This document shows, one piece after another, positions 1 through 12,103 of a stretch of DNA of 64,000 bases. A program made the translations under genes and the position numbers. Each line of letters opens with the position of its first letter. Within the stretch, counting starts at the first letter, position 1. Below the pieces are notes generated by a model. That model was not told where the DNA came from and made no database searches. It saw only the letters and a program-made list of their open reading frames with translations. Source of the stretch: Tribonema minus (lineage: Eukaryota > Sar > Xanthophyceae > Tribonematales > Tribonemataceae); contig JAFCMP010000013.1 of the NCBI GenBank assembly GCA_017506865.1, positions 1,426,001-1,490,000 of the forward strand, given 5' to 3'.

Positions 1-530
1 AATGCTAGCCCACGCACGGGCTCACAAACAAGCAATTTCTGCTGCTGCAGATGCGCCCATACAAGTACGCTGAGGGTGTCCATGCCATGCTTGGTGCGAT
101 GCATCATACCAGGAAAGTGAAGGGCACTGACACAGTATGCGCCCAGGTGCCGACAACACATGGACACAACAACAGACACACAAGCAGCACCAGACATGCA
201 AGAATGCAGTAACGCAGCATCGCCATGCGGCATCGTGGCGGCAAATAAAGCACGTCGATATTAAGTTGCCCACATCTTCCGCCTGCCTTCCAGCCATTGA
301 CGACCCGCGGAACGAGTTCTTTGCCTCTCTGGTACATGGCCACCTTCTGCCTTAGACGCGCATGCGTGCTCCTGGGGTGGGGCCAGTGCTGGCGGCATTG
401 CGCTAGCAGTCAAGACTCGCAGCACGCGTTGCGAAAGCCTGAATGACGTCAGCAGCTGCGCTGCGCTGCTCTCACCACACATAACTTGCTTTGCTGGCTA
501 CCACCTGCAGTGTTTGGGTTGGCGTCTATT
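1..530. other. No recognisable gene
   Basis: Open frames occur on both strands but none resembles a known family, shows a convincing exon structure or has a copy elsewhere in the window. I see nothing functional here. Confidence 0.5.
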
Positions 531-3500
531 TGAGGCAGGGGGCAGGGTTAGGGGTGAGGGTTAAATTTGTGCTGTGCCATATTATATGGCCCATATATAT
601 CTGACATGCATAATTCGCATAAAGATGTAAATGTGGGCCGTACACCGTGCAAAGTCTGCAACGCTTGCGACGAATAGCCTCCATTGTGCAATACAGCGTA
701 TGCCTGCATTGTGTGATGCAGATGAACTTTGCCAATATGACTACTGCGCTGCAGTAACAGCATCACTCAGTGACTATAGTTTGTTTGTGGTGGCAATCGA
801 GTCCGGTTATTCGTTTCTGCGTCAAGCAGGCACCACCGCCGTCTGCAGCAAGAACAATGTTGCAGTCGTGTTTGAGGCAGAGGTCAGTGGTGTTGGATCA
901 GTTTGAGACAACTGCAAGTGAAGTAGCAGGTGCCGCTCCAGCTGCTCACATCCACCTCACAAGATGTGCAGCAATGTTAGTCGTTGAATGAAACTCAGTT
1001 GAGCTTACTGCAGTGGTCGTGGCGCTCATTCACCTTTGACCTGAACTGCAACATGTGAAACAAAATGCATTACAACACCTATCAAGTACGAATTATGTGC
1101 AATTGAAGCACCACTAACAAGCGATATACTATCTATTTCCTGGTGCTCTGCGCTTTTCAGTGTAATTGTGGCTACTCGCGCTTTTGTACTGCCATGTACT
1201 TCGAAGTGTAATTGAGTAAATGAACGAGTCTGTCTTGGTTGGGCGACCTCAGCGCCCAAGGCCCCCACACCGTGGCAAGGTGCAGACCGTTAGCAGGGGA
1301 AACTACACCTACAGACTGGTGCTACTTCAAAAACAAGTACATGCTTTCACAGAGCTTTGCTTTTGCTACTGATCATGTTTTTGAGAAGAGAGTTGATACA
1401 TTGAAGCACTGTAAATAGTAATTCAAAATTTTTCTTTAACAAGAGGCTGGTACCTTTACAAATCATATTAACATAATTTGAATACTTGGAAGTGTATTGA
1501 TGACATGCCTACAACTTTCAGTGCAGTGACATAAGTTTTGAAAAAGCTGACAGCGAGTAGATTTGTGGAAGTCAAGTAGACTTGTGAAAATGTGCAAAAG
1601 CTATACTTCTCAGTGGAACAAGGGATCAGGGCATGTACTGTTTGGAGATTTGAGGATAATTGTTTTGTAAAGATGTACGTTGAGAGCGCTAAAAAACAAT
1701 GAGCACAAAACAGTATTTGGAGTCTATAGGTGAAAAGCATATCAGCGGTATCAGCAACGTGTGCGCCCAGGTGTGGTCGATACAACGCATCTCGGTACCT
1801 GTACGACAGTGTTGTCGATACAACGCATCTCAGTTCCTGTACGACAGTGTCGTACAGTGTCGTACAGATACCGAGATGCATTGTATACAGTGTCGTACAG
1901 GGACCGAGGTGCGTTGTATCGACAACACCTGGGCGCAAAACGTGAAGAAACACATAGTGGGTAGGGGGCATTTGGACATGGCGGGTGGCCCTGGGGGGGC
2001 AGGGGGCGGCGGGTCCCCCTGCCCCCCCAGAAAGGGGCATGCGCGCATACATACATGCCCCCCCGCGACTCAGTACTGTTTTCTGGTCGTGAGCCACCGC
2101 CAGTACTCCAGCATCGGCTTGAGACAGGTCACGGGACTGGTCAAGCACAGGCTGCGCTGCGCAGTGCGTCGGCTGAGAGGACAAGCGGCCGGGCTTAGAG
2201 CCCCACACAGAACCTGCCATGACAGCGTCCGACACTGCAATCGCCGAACCGGGCAACTCATACAACAGAGTCGCCCGGCTCGCCATGTCCGAACGCCTGC
2301 GCAAAACAAGGGTACTCGCACTGCAAGGTCCAACTCGTGCAGTTCAGGGCCAGGCCAGGAGTGTACTCGAGCCGGTGCGCCTGCCTGCTGCACCATGTGG
2401 GCACATATTGTCTACCAAGCCTCTACTCACTGAATAGCTGTCTGACTGCAACTGCCTTGAAGTGCGCATGGCATGCTGAAGCTGCATACGGCAACGGAAC
2501 CACAAGCTACGGCAGCTGCAGAGGCAGCCTCGTGATGCAGCCAGCACATGCGTGACGTAAACAATGCCCGCCACTGACATGACTCAGTGACGCTGCTTAA
2601 TGTGCTGCTGTGACCATTGTCACTAAACGCTGCCTCAAGGTCAATACACCGCGCATGGGCAGCGTAGGGTGACAATGGACACTACATCCCGTGAGCAGAG
2701 CTGCTGCGCTCACATCATGGCCAGCACGGCATGTGCTGCTGTACGTGGCTGCTGGTGCAGCTGCTGCGGCTGGAGGAACGGATGCCACATAACTAGCTGT
2801 TCTAGCTGTCAATGCGCAAGCAGTCTCGTCATTCAAGCTGCTAGGTAAGTTGAAGATCTCGCTCAACCACATGGCTCACCGGCTGCAGCCAGAAGGAGGG
2901 CTCTGGTACTGTCCCTGCCGGGTCTTGAATCCCAGGGCTCACGATGGGACCTCCGAGCTACTCACTTCACTCCGCCGACGCAGGGTCATCGCCCCGCTGA
3001 CACGAGCAAACCCCTGCCTGGAATGCCAGGGATGGTCTGGAGGCAAAACCACGTATGACACGTGCTGATGCCTCAGGGGAGGGCGTCTGAGACTGCGCCT
3101 GCAACCACGCTGCCAGTGGTCGCCGCCCACACCATCACTTCATGCGTGTGCGCCACAGGACATGGCAGGCTGCTTGCAGCGCCCTGCACACGCATTGCTC
3201 TCGCTGCGCGCAGCGAGCAAGCGGGAGGGATCACAAAGGCTCTAGGAAGACAGCCTAGTGTCCTTGTGATCTCCTGGCCGTCCCAGGCGGTGGTGCTGCT
3301 GGTTGTGAGCTGGTGTCACTTTCCTTACGTGCGGCGGTTACATGACTTGCCTTGGTAACTCGCATCCCAGATCTGGGTACGACTCTTTGGGTGCGCACTT
3401 GGACTTGCGTTTACGATTAATCAGCGCCAGAAGATATGTGATGAAACATTGTGAGGCAACGCCGCGCCCTGCAATTCTGGATAGGAACCAAGCCCAGAAA

Positions 3501-5935
3501 CTTATTGGGGCCTTGACACGTGTGCGATCAGCATATGTTGCCCGAGCCCCCACATTTCGCTGGGCCTGATCAACATTTGCAGGGCAGCGCTACGCTGCCC
3601 TACAGATGTTTCATCGCAGGTTTTCTGCGCTGATCTCATCTTGCACCGGTTCACTCCAAGGCGTACATTGGTGAGTCCCTTCCTTGGGAGTTGAAGTTCG
3701 ATTAGATGTGTAACCGCTCAATCTGTAACAAGTGAACCAGCTCACACAAAGCACCACCACCGCCTAGGACGGCCAGGAGACCACAAGGACGCTAGGCTGT
3801 CTTCCTAGAGCCTCCGTGATCCCTCTCGCTTGCCTGCTGCGCGCAGCGAGAGCGATGCGTGTGCAGGGCGCTGCAAAAAGCCTGCCATGTCCTATGGCGC
3901 ACACGCATGAAGTGATGGTGTGTGGGCGGCAACCACTGGCAGCGTGGTTGCAGGGGCAGTCTCAGACGCCCTCCCCTGAGGCATCAGCATGTTCCATACG
4001 TGTTTTTGTTTCCACACCATCCCTGGCATTCCAGGCAGTGGGGTTTGCTCGTGTCAGCGGGGCGATGACCCTGCGTCGGCGGAGTGAGTAGCTCGGAGGT
4101 CCCATTGCGTCTGCTGCAGCGGACGCCCTGGCCTGGGCTCAAAAACCTGCGACCAAGGCTACAGCCACCGCAACTCTGATTGTGAGTTTCAAGGCCCGGC
4201 ACGGACATTACGAGCCCTTCTCTACCTGCAGTACCGGTGAGCCACATCGTTTAACGAGCCTTGTCCTACTTACCTAGCAGCTTGAATGATGAGACTGCTT
4301 ACGCATTGACAGTTAGAAGTTATAAGGCATCTGTCCCTCAAGCAGCAACAGCTGCACCAGCAGCCACGTGCAACAGCACATGCCGTGCTGGCCATGATGT
4401 GAGCGCAGCAGCTCTGCTCACGGGATGTAGTGTCCATTGTCACCCTACGCTGCCCATGCGGGGTGTATTGACCTTGAGGCAGCGTTTCGTGACAATGGTC
4501 AAAGCAGCACATTAAGCAGCGTCACTGAGTCATGTCAGTGGCTGGCATTGTTTACGTCACGCATGTGCTGGCTGCATCACGAGGCTGCCTCTGCAGCTGC
4601 CGTAGCTTGCGGTTCCGTTGCCGTATGCAGCTTCAGCATGCCATGCGCACTTCAAGGCAGTTGCAGTCAGACAGCTATTCAGTGAGTAGAGGCTTGGTAG
4701 ACAATATGTGCCCCCATGGTGCAGCAGGCAGGCGCACCGGCTCGAGTACACTCCTGGCCTGGCGCTGAACTGCACGAGTTGGACCTTGCAGTGCGAGTAC
4801 CCTTGTTTTGCGCAGGCGTTCGGACATGGTGAGCCGGGCGACTCGTTGTATGAGTCGCCCGGTTCAGGAATTGCAGTGTCGGCCGCTGGTGTGGGAGGTT
4901 CTGTGCGGCGCTTCTAGCCCGGGCCACGTGCCCTCTCAGCCGTCGCACTTGCGCAGCGCAGCCTGTGCCATACCAGACCGTGACCTGTCTCGAGGCCGAC
5001 GCTGGAGTACTGACGGTGGCTCGCGACCAGAAAACAGTACTGAGTCGCAGGGGGGCATGTATGCATGCGCGCATGCCCCTTTCTGGGGGGGCAGGGGGAC
5101 CCGCCGCTCCCCGCCCCCCCAGGGCCACCCGCCATGTCCAAATGCCCCCTACCCCTGGAGGTATGCGTAACTACAAGTAGCTGCTGATAGTGCATGTGTA
5201 TTTTGTACCTGTAGACTCCAAATACTTCGAAGTACTTCTTTTTTGGAGTAGCGCCATTCTGTAGGCTAGTGTGTAGTCTCCCCTGCTAATAGTCTGCACC
5301 TTGCCGTGGTGTGGGGGACTTGGGCGCTGAGATTGCCCATCCAAGACAGACCCGCTAATTCACTGCATTGTGCACAGCCTCAGCACATCACTCCAACAAG
5401 CGTAGAGCATCAGCCAACTTCTAACAGCTTACCACTTGATAGTAATGCTAAAATATGTTGAAATCGGTACCTGATAGTATGATCTTGAATATGCAGATGT
5501 TGCACCTCAAGTCAAAGGTGAATGCGCGCCATGACCACCGCAGTGAGCTCAACTGATTCACTTGCAGTGGTCTCAAAAACTGATTCAACACCGCTGACGT
5601 CTGCATCAAACACGACTGCATTGTTGTCCTTGCTGCAGGCGGCGGGGGTGCCTACTTGACGCAGAAAGCAATGACCGAACTCACTTGCCACTGCGACAAA
5701 GCTTCCTGTCAATGAGTGACGCTGTTACTGCAGCGCAGCAGTCATTGTGGCATTGTTGATCTGCATCACACAATGTAGGCATACGCTGCATCATGATTGC
5801 GCCGCCAACTTGTCTGTCTCAGGCGTTGTAGACTTGGTATGGTGCACGGCCCTCGTTCTCATTGCTGCATATATATGTATGGCGCAGCACTAACTTCAAC
5901 CCTTACCCCTAACCCTGCCCCCTGCCCTACTTAGT
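531..5935. repeat. Large imperfect palindrome (long inverted repeat)
   Basis: The sequence from about 531 to 3340 returns as its reverse complement at about 3725-5935. The outer edges match (GGCAGGGTTAGGGGT at 538-552 against its complement near 5907-5925). Inner anchors also match: the segment at 3240-3330 pairs with 3735-3810, and 3418-3455 pairs with 3600-3635, so the symmetry axis is near 3515. The arms differ by many substitutions and by a left-arm-only insertion at about 1345-1955, so this is an old, diverged palindrome and not a simple mirrored assembly artefact. No transposase or other recognisable protein is encoded. It could be a foldback or long-TIR element, or an inverted duplication of intergenic DNA. 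Confidence 0.85.
1345..1955. repeat. Left-arm insertion with nested small palindrome
   Basis: This block has no counterpart in the right arm of the large palindrome. Within it, about 1757-1935 is a palindrome of its own: GCGCCCAGGTGT at the left end mirrors ACACCTGGGCGC at the right end. Internally the words CGATACAACGCATCTC and CTGTACGACAGTGT are repeated in both orientations. It looks like a non-autonomous foldback insertion into one arm. No coding function is inferred, although frames stay open on both strands because of the symmetry. Confidence 0.7.
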
Positions 5936-6780
5936 TGCAACCCTAACGCTGCAGGTGATGCCGGCACCTGCAGCAACAGTGCCTGTTGCAGTATGCTTCT
6001 ACTCCTACATACCGCCACTCCGTCTTGGGAGTGGCTAAGGTTTCACAACAGCCTCAGGCTGCTCGGGTTGCTGTGAGTCTGAAGTAGCCAGCGCAGAGGC
6101 TGAGTGCATGCAGTGAGCGAGAGCAGCGCAGCGCAGATTCAGGCTGACGCGACGCGTGCTGTGAGCCGTGACTGCTAGCGCGGCACCCCACCATGGCCCC
6201 CCAGCCCAGATGCCCATGCTCGCGTCCAAGGCAGAAGCGCCGCGTGGCGCTGCTGCGATGCTTTGTGTCCTGTGCTCCTGTTGTTTTGCCAGCTTGCTGG
6301 CGCCTGTCTGTCGCATTGAGCATGCCAGCGCGCAAGCGGCGCACTTGCGACACCAATTTATGTGCAATGCGGCGCGATGTGCCTGCGCATCTTGCCGGAG
6401 CACAAAGCGTGCGCCACTAGCAGCAGCAATCAGCAGGCGCATCATCACAGCAGTAACAACAGCAAAAGAGACTATACACTCGATGTGTGCACCGCCATTG
6501 CGGCGCGGTCTGACTCTGTCTATCATTGTCGTTATGTGTTGGCGCGCAATCAAAAACGCGCGCAGCAGCAGCGCTCCGAAACTTTGTACAGCGGACGACG
6601 TTGCGTTACAGCGAGGGGAAAGGCACCAGCGTGAACAGCGCAAACGCGAGCAGCACGAGCAGCACCGTGTTTCTCCCCTCGTCAAACTCCGACACCTGTG
6701 CGCGATGGCGGGCAAGAGGGCACGGCGGCGGCGCGCGGGGTCAGCCTTGTCCTGGTCATGATGCGTGCGTGTACTGTTCA
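5936..6780. other. GC-rich stretch with overlapping open frames, no recognised gene
   Basis: Long frames are open on both strands (minus 6035-6781, plus 6168-6761). This is expected in GC-rich DNA. The translations are rich in Arg, Ala, Ser and Cys and show no motif I recognise. No splice-junction echoes mark an exon here. Confidence 0.35.
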
Positions 6781-7605
6781 TTTTAATTCTCGCTCAGGGC
6801 GCGAAAAGCCCAGATGCATCTAACTTGAAGCTTGCTGTGCGGAATCTACATGTCATGTGACAGTCCGAAAGTGTCTCAATGACAACCACTCAAACGCTGC
6901 CGCCACCAAACGGCATATCGGGATCCTCCCCTACGTGCATGTACTTTTTATTAATTCTCGCTCAGGGCGCGTGCATGTACTTCTTATCAAGTCTGCGTGC
7001 ACTTTTTATTTATAAAAACTCTGAGGCGATGGAGTTGTACAGCATCACCTGTGAAGTCCCAACAAAAGATATTTGCCATGGGTACTCGCTACAATCATTG
7101 TGTGGTGGTGAAGGTGCGCACCTGCACCATGGTGCCGCCTTCGTGCAGAGCCAGGCTACCCTCCTCTCACCACCGGCAGCGCCTTGCAGCTGTATGCCGC
7201 GCCATGCACTGAACAAACGAGAATGAACAGCAATGGATTCAGTCCCTGAATACATATTGCATCAATGGCCGGTAATTGCGACGCTCACGACAAAGCAGAC
7301 ACCATGTCATTGAACAGTTTGAGCGTGCTACATGTGTCGCTGCTGCTGCTGCAGTGCTCAGTGCATGAGAGCACATGGTTAGGGTTAGGGCTTAAGATTC
7401 TCGCTGAAAGATATCTAAGCTTGCTGTACGGAATCTACGTTTCGTGTGACAGTCTGACATTGTCTCAACGACAACCACTGTGCATGTACTGAATGTTGTT
7501 CTATCAACACTCAATCGGGAGCCCCAAAAAGCCCGGATGGTAAATGTCTAGCTTGCACCAAAACCTACATGTTTCTTGTGAAAGCTTGCAAGTGTGTCAA
7601 TGAGC
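6781..7605 (-). repeat. Tandem, decaying copies of a retroelement 3' tail
   Basis: The block starting TTAATTCTCGCTCAGGGCGCG recurs at about 6781 and 6951, and in more diverged form at about 7395-7500 and 7520-7605. It is the same sequence that follows the stop codon of the retroelement-like frame at 42131-42703 (tail at 41862-42130). On the minus strand, the segment around 6890-6925 even encodes the same ORF ending (motif MPFGGG). These are therefore solo 3' ends of the element, tandemly duplicated and decaying with distance. Confidence 0.7.
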
Positions 7606-8190
7606 GTTGACGATCACTTCTAAACGACATTGCCATATGGCACCCCCCCCCCCCCCCCATGTGCTTCGTTCACGACAAAGAGCTTGCACAGCAAGCATGG
7701 TGGCGTATTTCAATGCGCAGCGGCATGGACACACGTGCCGAACGATACGGCCACAATCAACATGCACGCCTGCTAAACACATGTGCAGCTTGCAATGCCA
7801 AGCCGGGCAGGGCTGGCACACATGTGCTGCATCATGGCATGACCACAAGGGGCAGACCTAAAAGCCTGCACTTGTGAATGCAGGATGACGTGTTCAGCAT
7901 AGTCAACAGGAGAACATGTTTACGATTGACGCATCTACCAGACACTACAGCACAGTACAGTACAGTACACAGTACAGCATGGCCACCAATGAATACATAC
8001 CTCGTCTACAGTAGTGCCGCCACGTCCTGACCCCTTCGCAAGATGATCACGACAGGATGACCACAATGTACAGACCTACAAACCTACGGTACTTCTGAAT
8101 ACTGGGGAACTTGTGCAGCACCATTGACATGTACCGGACAGCACAGTACAGTTACAGTACAGTACAGTACAGCACCACAGTGTACATACA
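7606..8190. other. Non-coding stretch with C-run and CAGTA microsatellite
   Basis: It contains a run of about 16 C at 7643-7658, short (CAGTA)n arrays near 7950-7980 and 8146-8172, and an echo of the last recognised protease exon at about 7998-8060. The missing C-terminal exon of the minus-strand protease would be expected here or further left, but I could not find it. Confidence 0.45.
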
Positions 8191-8800
8191 TACCTCCTCT
8201 AGTAGCCGGCAGGTCCTGACCCCTTTGAAAGATGATCACCGCCAGGCCCCAGAACAGCTGCAGGCTGTGATTGTTGAAGATGGCGCTGGCCGCCTGCGCA
8301 TGGCGACAACACAAAGTGCGAGACGGAGAGATGCATGTGAGGCAACTGGTCACCTGGTTGGGGGAGTCTGACCAGCGCATGCACATCGATGTACCCAATC
8401 TTATAGTTGCCAGCCTCCTGGCGCACTTGAACCACGGTGTATTGCTACACCGTTTGAGGCACCAGCCGAACGTCGCTCACCACGCACTTATGATGCGCAC
8501 GGCAGCCAAACAGAGTTAAGCGGGATGGGCCCATGTGAGGCAGGTAGGTGGCTACTGTACTTGGATTCTTGGAAAAGTCCGAGCTGTGTCTGTGTGTGTA
8601 CGTTGGCCACGAACAGGATAACCATATGCATTGGTGGCGACGCCCCAAACGCAACAAACAAGACCGAATGCGACGGAGGGGTGCATGTGAGGCAACTGGC
8701 TACCTGTGGTCGGGAAAGTCCAAGCAGAGTTTGCATGTGAAAGGTGGCCTTGAACAGGACAATCATAAACATCAGTAGCGACGCCCTGAAACAAATGATC
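7998..8800 (-). repeat. Echoes flanking protease exon 8194-8293
   Basis: A donor-side copy lies at about 7998-8060. Acceptor-side and upstream-intron copies (ATGTGAGGCAACTGG and neighbouring words) lie at about 8331-8360, 8533-8555, 8610-8700 and 8760-8800. The upstream unit is roughly 130-160 bp. Confidence 0.6.
8194..8293 (-). CDS. EGY-like protease exon near C-terminus
   Basis: It encodes ASAIFNNHSLQLFWGLAVII followed by FQRGQDLPATRG, which aligns with the last transmembrane helix of EGY proteins. It joins in phase 0 to the previous exon and leaves in phase 1, so at least one more exon is expected to the left. Confidence 0.7.
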
Positions 8801-9583
8801 GGTACAGATGAAGACCCCAAATCTTTTGATTCCAAAGGCTGGTCTGATGCGTGCGCACAAGATTACCCTTTTTCGCAGTCGCCAGCACCCTGGCGATGCA
8901 CTGGTACTGCGCTCTAGCCACCAGACGAGCGTCCCTAACCTTACATGGACGAAACCGACACGACTGCTTCGATGACCACATATGATGGCGCGTGCGCACT
9001 GCTCCCAAGGGTGTACTTCGTTGTTGCGGACACCATGTGCACCCGCTTGGCGCCATCGCATGCGCCGTACGCACACGGTCCTTTCCCAGGATGGCAAAAG
9101 GTGTCAGCGCTCTGGCATCACGTGTACACTCGACGAGTATCGTTGGCCGTGGCTGATGACGGAAGACAACCACGGACGCAATTGCGCCATATGGTGACAG
9201 ATGATTCGGCGAGTTGGGATGGGGCTAGAACTGAAGTTTACAAGAGCAAGAGCACAGCATCGAGCCACGCTTGGAGAAATCCTAACCCTAACCCTGACAC
9301 TGTAGCAGCACGAGGTATGACAGGGCAGGCCCCACGCGCATGTAGCAGCAGCAGTAGGCAGGTGTAAGCCGCTGCCGCCTGCCCCCAACAGCTGGCAACC
9401 GCAAAAGTGCCATCGATTGAGGTCACCAGATGGTGCACACACGTTCGCTTCCTAAACAAGTGCACTTACGTCCAAGAAGTGCGTGATGATGGCCGCAGTG
9501 CGCTGCGGGTGCCTAACAATCTCATGCACGCGTTTAAAGGGCAATGGCAACAGTGCGGTGTGGCATCACCAGCACCTGCGTAC

Positions 9584-9757
9584 CTGCAGCAGCAGCGTGA
9601 GCGTGCCCAGCACGGCGGCGGTGCGGCGCCCGAACCCCGCGGCGGCGAGCCGCTCTCCGTCCAGCCGCCCCACCGGCATGAGGTTGAGCGCGTTGACGAT
9701 GACCCCCATGAGACCGATCACGGCCAGGGGGTGCAGGGGGACGGGGGTGGACAGGGC
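9584..9757 (-). CDS. EGY-like protease exon with LDG motif
   Basis: A clean 58-codon exon. It contains HPLAVIGLMGVIVNALNLMP followed by VGRLDGERL. The Asn/Pro and LDG residues belong to the second conserved site of site-2 proteases. An acceptor echo (GGGCCTGCGGCGG, minus-strand acceptor) lies at about 9850-9880. Confidence 0.8.
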
Positions 9758-10315
9758 CTGCGGAGGCGGCGGCGGCCGAGCGGTCAGGACAGCATCAACT
9801 TTGACGGTGAGTCGCCTTTTACCTGTGACTCCCCTGCAGCTTTGTTGCGGGAGTGACAGGGCCTGCGGCGGCGGCGGCGGCGGCGGCGTCGCGGGCGGGG
9901 GGGTCAGGCAGCGCTCAGCGGTGCTCAGGACCCCCTGAACCCCCAACTGAAATGCAAGAGAAAAACTTTGACGCAAAGTCAAAGCAGGCGATGCTGCTCA
10001 CGCTGCTGGTCATGGCGATGCAGCAGGGCCTGAACAGGACGGCGCACAGGCACGCGTTTTTCCTGTGCTGTTCCTCCCTACCCCAGCGTCGAACGAGTTG
10101 CACCGCCTGCGCCATGCCGACTGACGACAGAACGGCCGCTGACAAAAACTCAAGCCAGACATTGGCCGCCCTTGGTGGTGGCAGACTGCATGAATGGTGA
10201 CAGCGAACCCAGCGCGCCTCGCAGCTGTGATCGCAACCGCACTGCTCCGGAGCAGAGCCCTCGAAGCTTTCATCGCACACAGGGTTGATCGCGGTCAACT
10301 TCAATGGTGACGCAC

Positions 10316-10449
10316 CTGCAGCATCGCCTGCGGCAGCGCAATGCTCGTGATCGTCCCGATGGTCGCCGAGCTGTGGAACAGCGCGGCGGGGACGACGGGA
10401 AACGCCGCCAGCGCGTCCGCGGTCGCCCCCCCCGTGAGCAGCAGCCCCC
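10316..10449 (-). CDS. EGY-like protease exon (loop/TM segment)
   Basis: It reads GLLLTGG..LAAFPVVPAALFHSS..LPQAML and has no disruption. Two bases precede the first full codon, so it joins in phase with the corrected upstream exon and ends in phase 0. An acceptor-side echo lies at about 10505-10545. Confidence 0.72.
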
Positions 10450-10802
10450 CTGAATTGAATGAAAGGAATGGATGAAATTCATGAATGAATGAATGCCGCC
10501 ATTGCGTCCACTCCCCTTCCACGCAAGCAGCAGCCCCCCTGGAGTGCATGCAGTTACTGGACTGCATGAATGAATACATGCACCCACGGCAGCAGTCCCC
10601 TAAATCAAGCAAACACGAATGCGCAAGACCGACGAGCAAGTGCATCGAGGTTACAAGCTGCATGAACGCGATGCGCAATGCGAGAGAGACGGCGACAACA
10701 TCCCTGCCCCGCTGAGGTACATTCCAGGCACTGGAGCGCGTGTGCAGCTGGTGATCGGTGGGTGCCGCAACCTCAGAGTATGCTGCAGTGCAACAGGGTT
10801 TT

Positions 10803-11400
10803 AAAAGCTAGTACACACCTCTTAGGGCCCCCAGAGAGACCACGGCACGATGGGCAGTTGACGGAGCAACAGCATGCTGATTCTAGTCTGGCTGAAGTGA
10901 ACTGTCAAAACACTAGCATACTTCTGAGTAGTCTTAGCAGTGACTTTCATTCCATGTTAACGTGTTCCATCTATTCTCAATATTTGTTTCAAGTATACGA
11001 CGAACTTCCCGAGTGCACCTACTAGGGCCCCCAGAGAGACCACTGTAGCAACTGAGAGGTCGATGCAGGGCAACAGGCGATTTGGAACCTAGTACGCACC
11101 TGTTAGGGCCCCCAGAGAATCCACGGCACGTTGAGCAGTTGACATTGCAATGGCATGGTGGTTCTGATATGGCCGAAGTAAAGTATCAGAATGAAACTCA
11201 GAATACACTGCAGTACACCACGCAGTTTGGAAGCTAGTACGCACCTATTGGGGGCCCCAGAGAGACCACGACACGTTGAGCTGTAGACAGCAAAGCAAGC
11301 TTTTTCCTTTTCTGGCTGAAGGCCCTCAGAGAGACCATTTAGAGTACGATACAGCGCAAGTCAGTTTGGAAGCTAGTACGCACCTATTAGGGCCCCCAGA
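10803..11400 (-). repeat. Donor-side echoes of protease exon 11384-11509
   Basis: The words AGTACGCACCT and AGGGCCCCCAGAGAGACC (the end of the exon plus donor on the minus strand) recur at about 10810, 11015, 11095, 11235 and 11320, besides the exon itself. Some copies retain a GT donor. Spacing is 60-210 bp. Confidence 0.8.
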
Positions 11401-11509
11401 GAGACCGCGGCGCCGAGCGCGGGCCCCGCAACGCTGACGTTACGTCAAAAGCTTGCTTGCGATCCCGGGGGAAGGTCATGAATGGCGTGATGGTGCCAAA
11501 GGTGCCGAC
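11384..11509 (-). CDS. EGY-like protease exon with GTFG motif and 1-bp deletion
   Basis: It starts VGTFGTITPFMTFPRDRKQAFDV, matching the segment that follows the first transmembrane helix in EGY proteins. In the starting frame it then hits a stop just before the donor. The expected AGPALGAAVSLGAL is present one frame over. The exon is 126 nt. A length of 127 nt would give exactly the phase required by the next exon, which points to a single missing base. Confidence 0.72.
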
Positions 11510-11904
11510 CTGTCGAGGACAAGGGGTGCGGGGGTGCGGGGGGGGCAGCGGGGAGGGCGATAGTGTCAGCAATGGCATAGACACTCAAGTGTTGCGCTGT
11601 CACTGGCAGCCTACAGTCACGCCGTCAAGCAGAGTGCGGCCGTGCACTGCTAGTGTACTCAGCGTGTACCGCACCGTGATGCGACCGCCGTGCATCGCGC
11701 AGCGTGCTGCGAATCCGCGCGCCGCTGTGTGCTGTGCGCGCGGCGCAGCGGCGCGCGCAGAAGTGCGGGGTAGAACACATCCGACGCATTTGGTCGATCA
11801 GTTGTCGGTCCGCGCACCTCTCCTGAATGCATCCGACACACGCACCAGCCACTAAGAGGGGTCACCGTTCAAACCCTGCTGCCCACGCAAGTACCGCGCC
11901 CCTC

Positions 11905-11996
11905 AACGCACCTGCAGAGAGGGTTGAAGACGGGGGGTACCAGCAGGTTCTTCCTGCCAGACGCGAGCGCCGCCGGCCGGTGCGCGAGCTCATGTA
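11905..11996 (-). repeat. Donor-side echo of HExxH exon
   Basis: A diverged copy of the 3' half of exon 12104-12292. It encodes ELAHRPAALASGRKNLL in one continuous frame and ends at its own GTGCGT donor. It serves as an internal reference for the frame break in the main exon. Confidence 0.75.
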
Positions 11997-12103
11997 CTTC
12001 AACATTGTGAACTTCAACAAATGATACAGCGTCACCACAAAGAGCTCTGCGCGCGCGAAACCGCGATGCTCACACGCCCCCTCCCCCCCCCCCCGAAACG
12101 CAC

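Noticed and set aside
1468..2304. Long minus-strand frame inside the palindrome
   Set aside because: It passes through the nested palindrome, and the mirrored arm does not keep the frame, so it is not under protein constraint.
6035..6781. 248-codon minus-strand open frame
   Set aside because: Frames on the opposite strand are open as well, composition is biased, and no domain or splice echo supports it.
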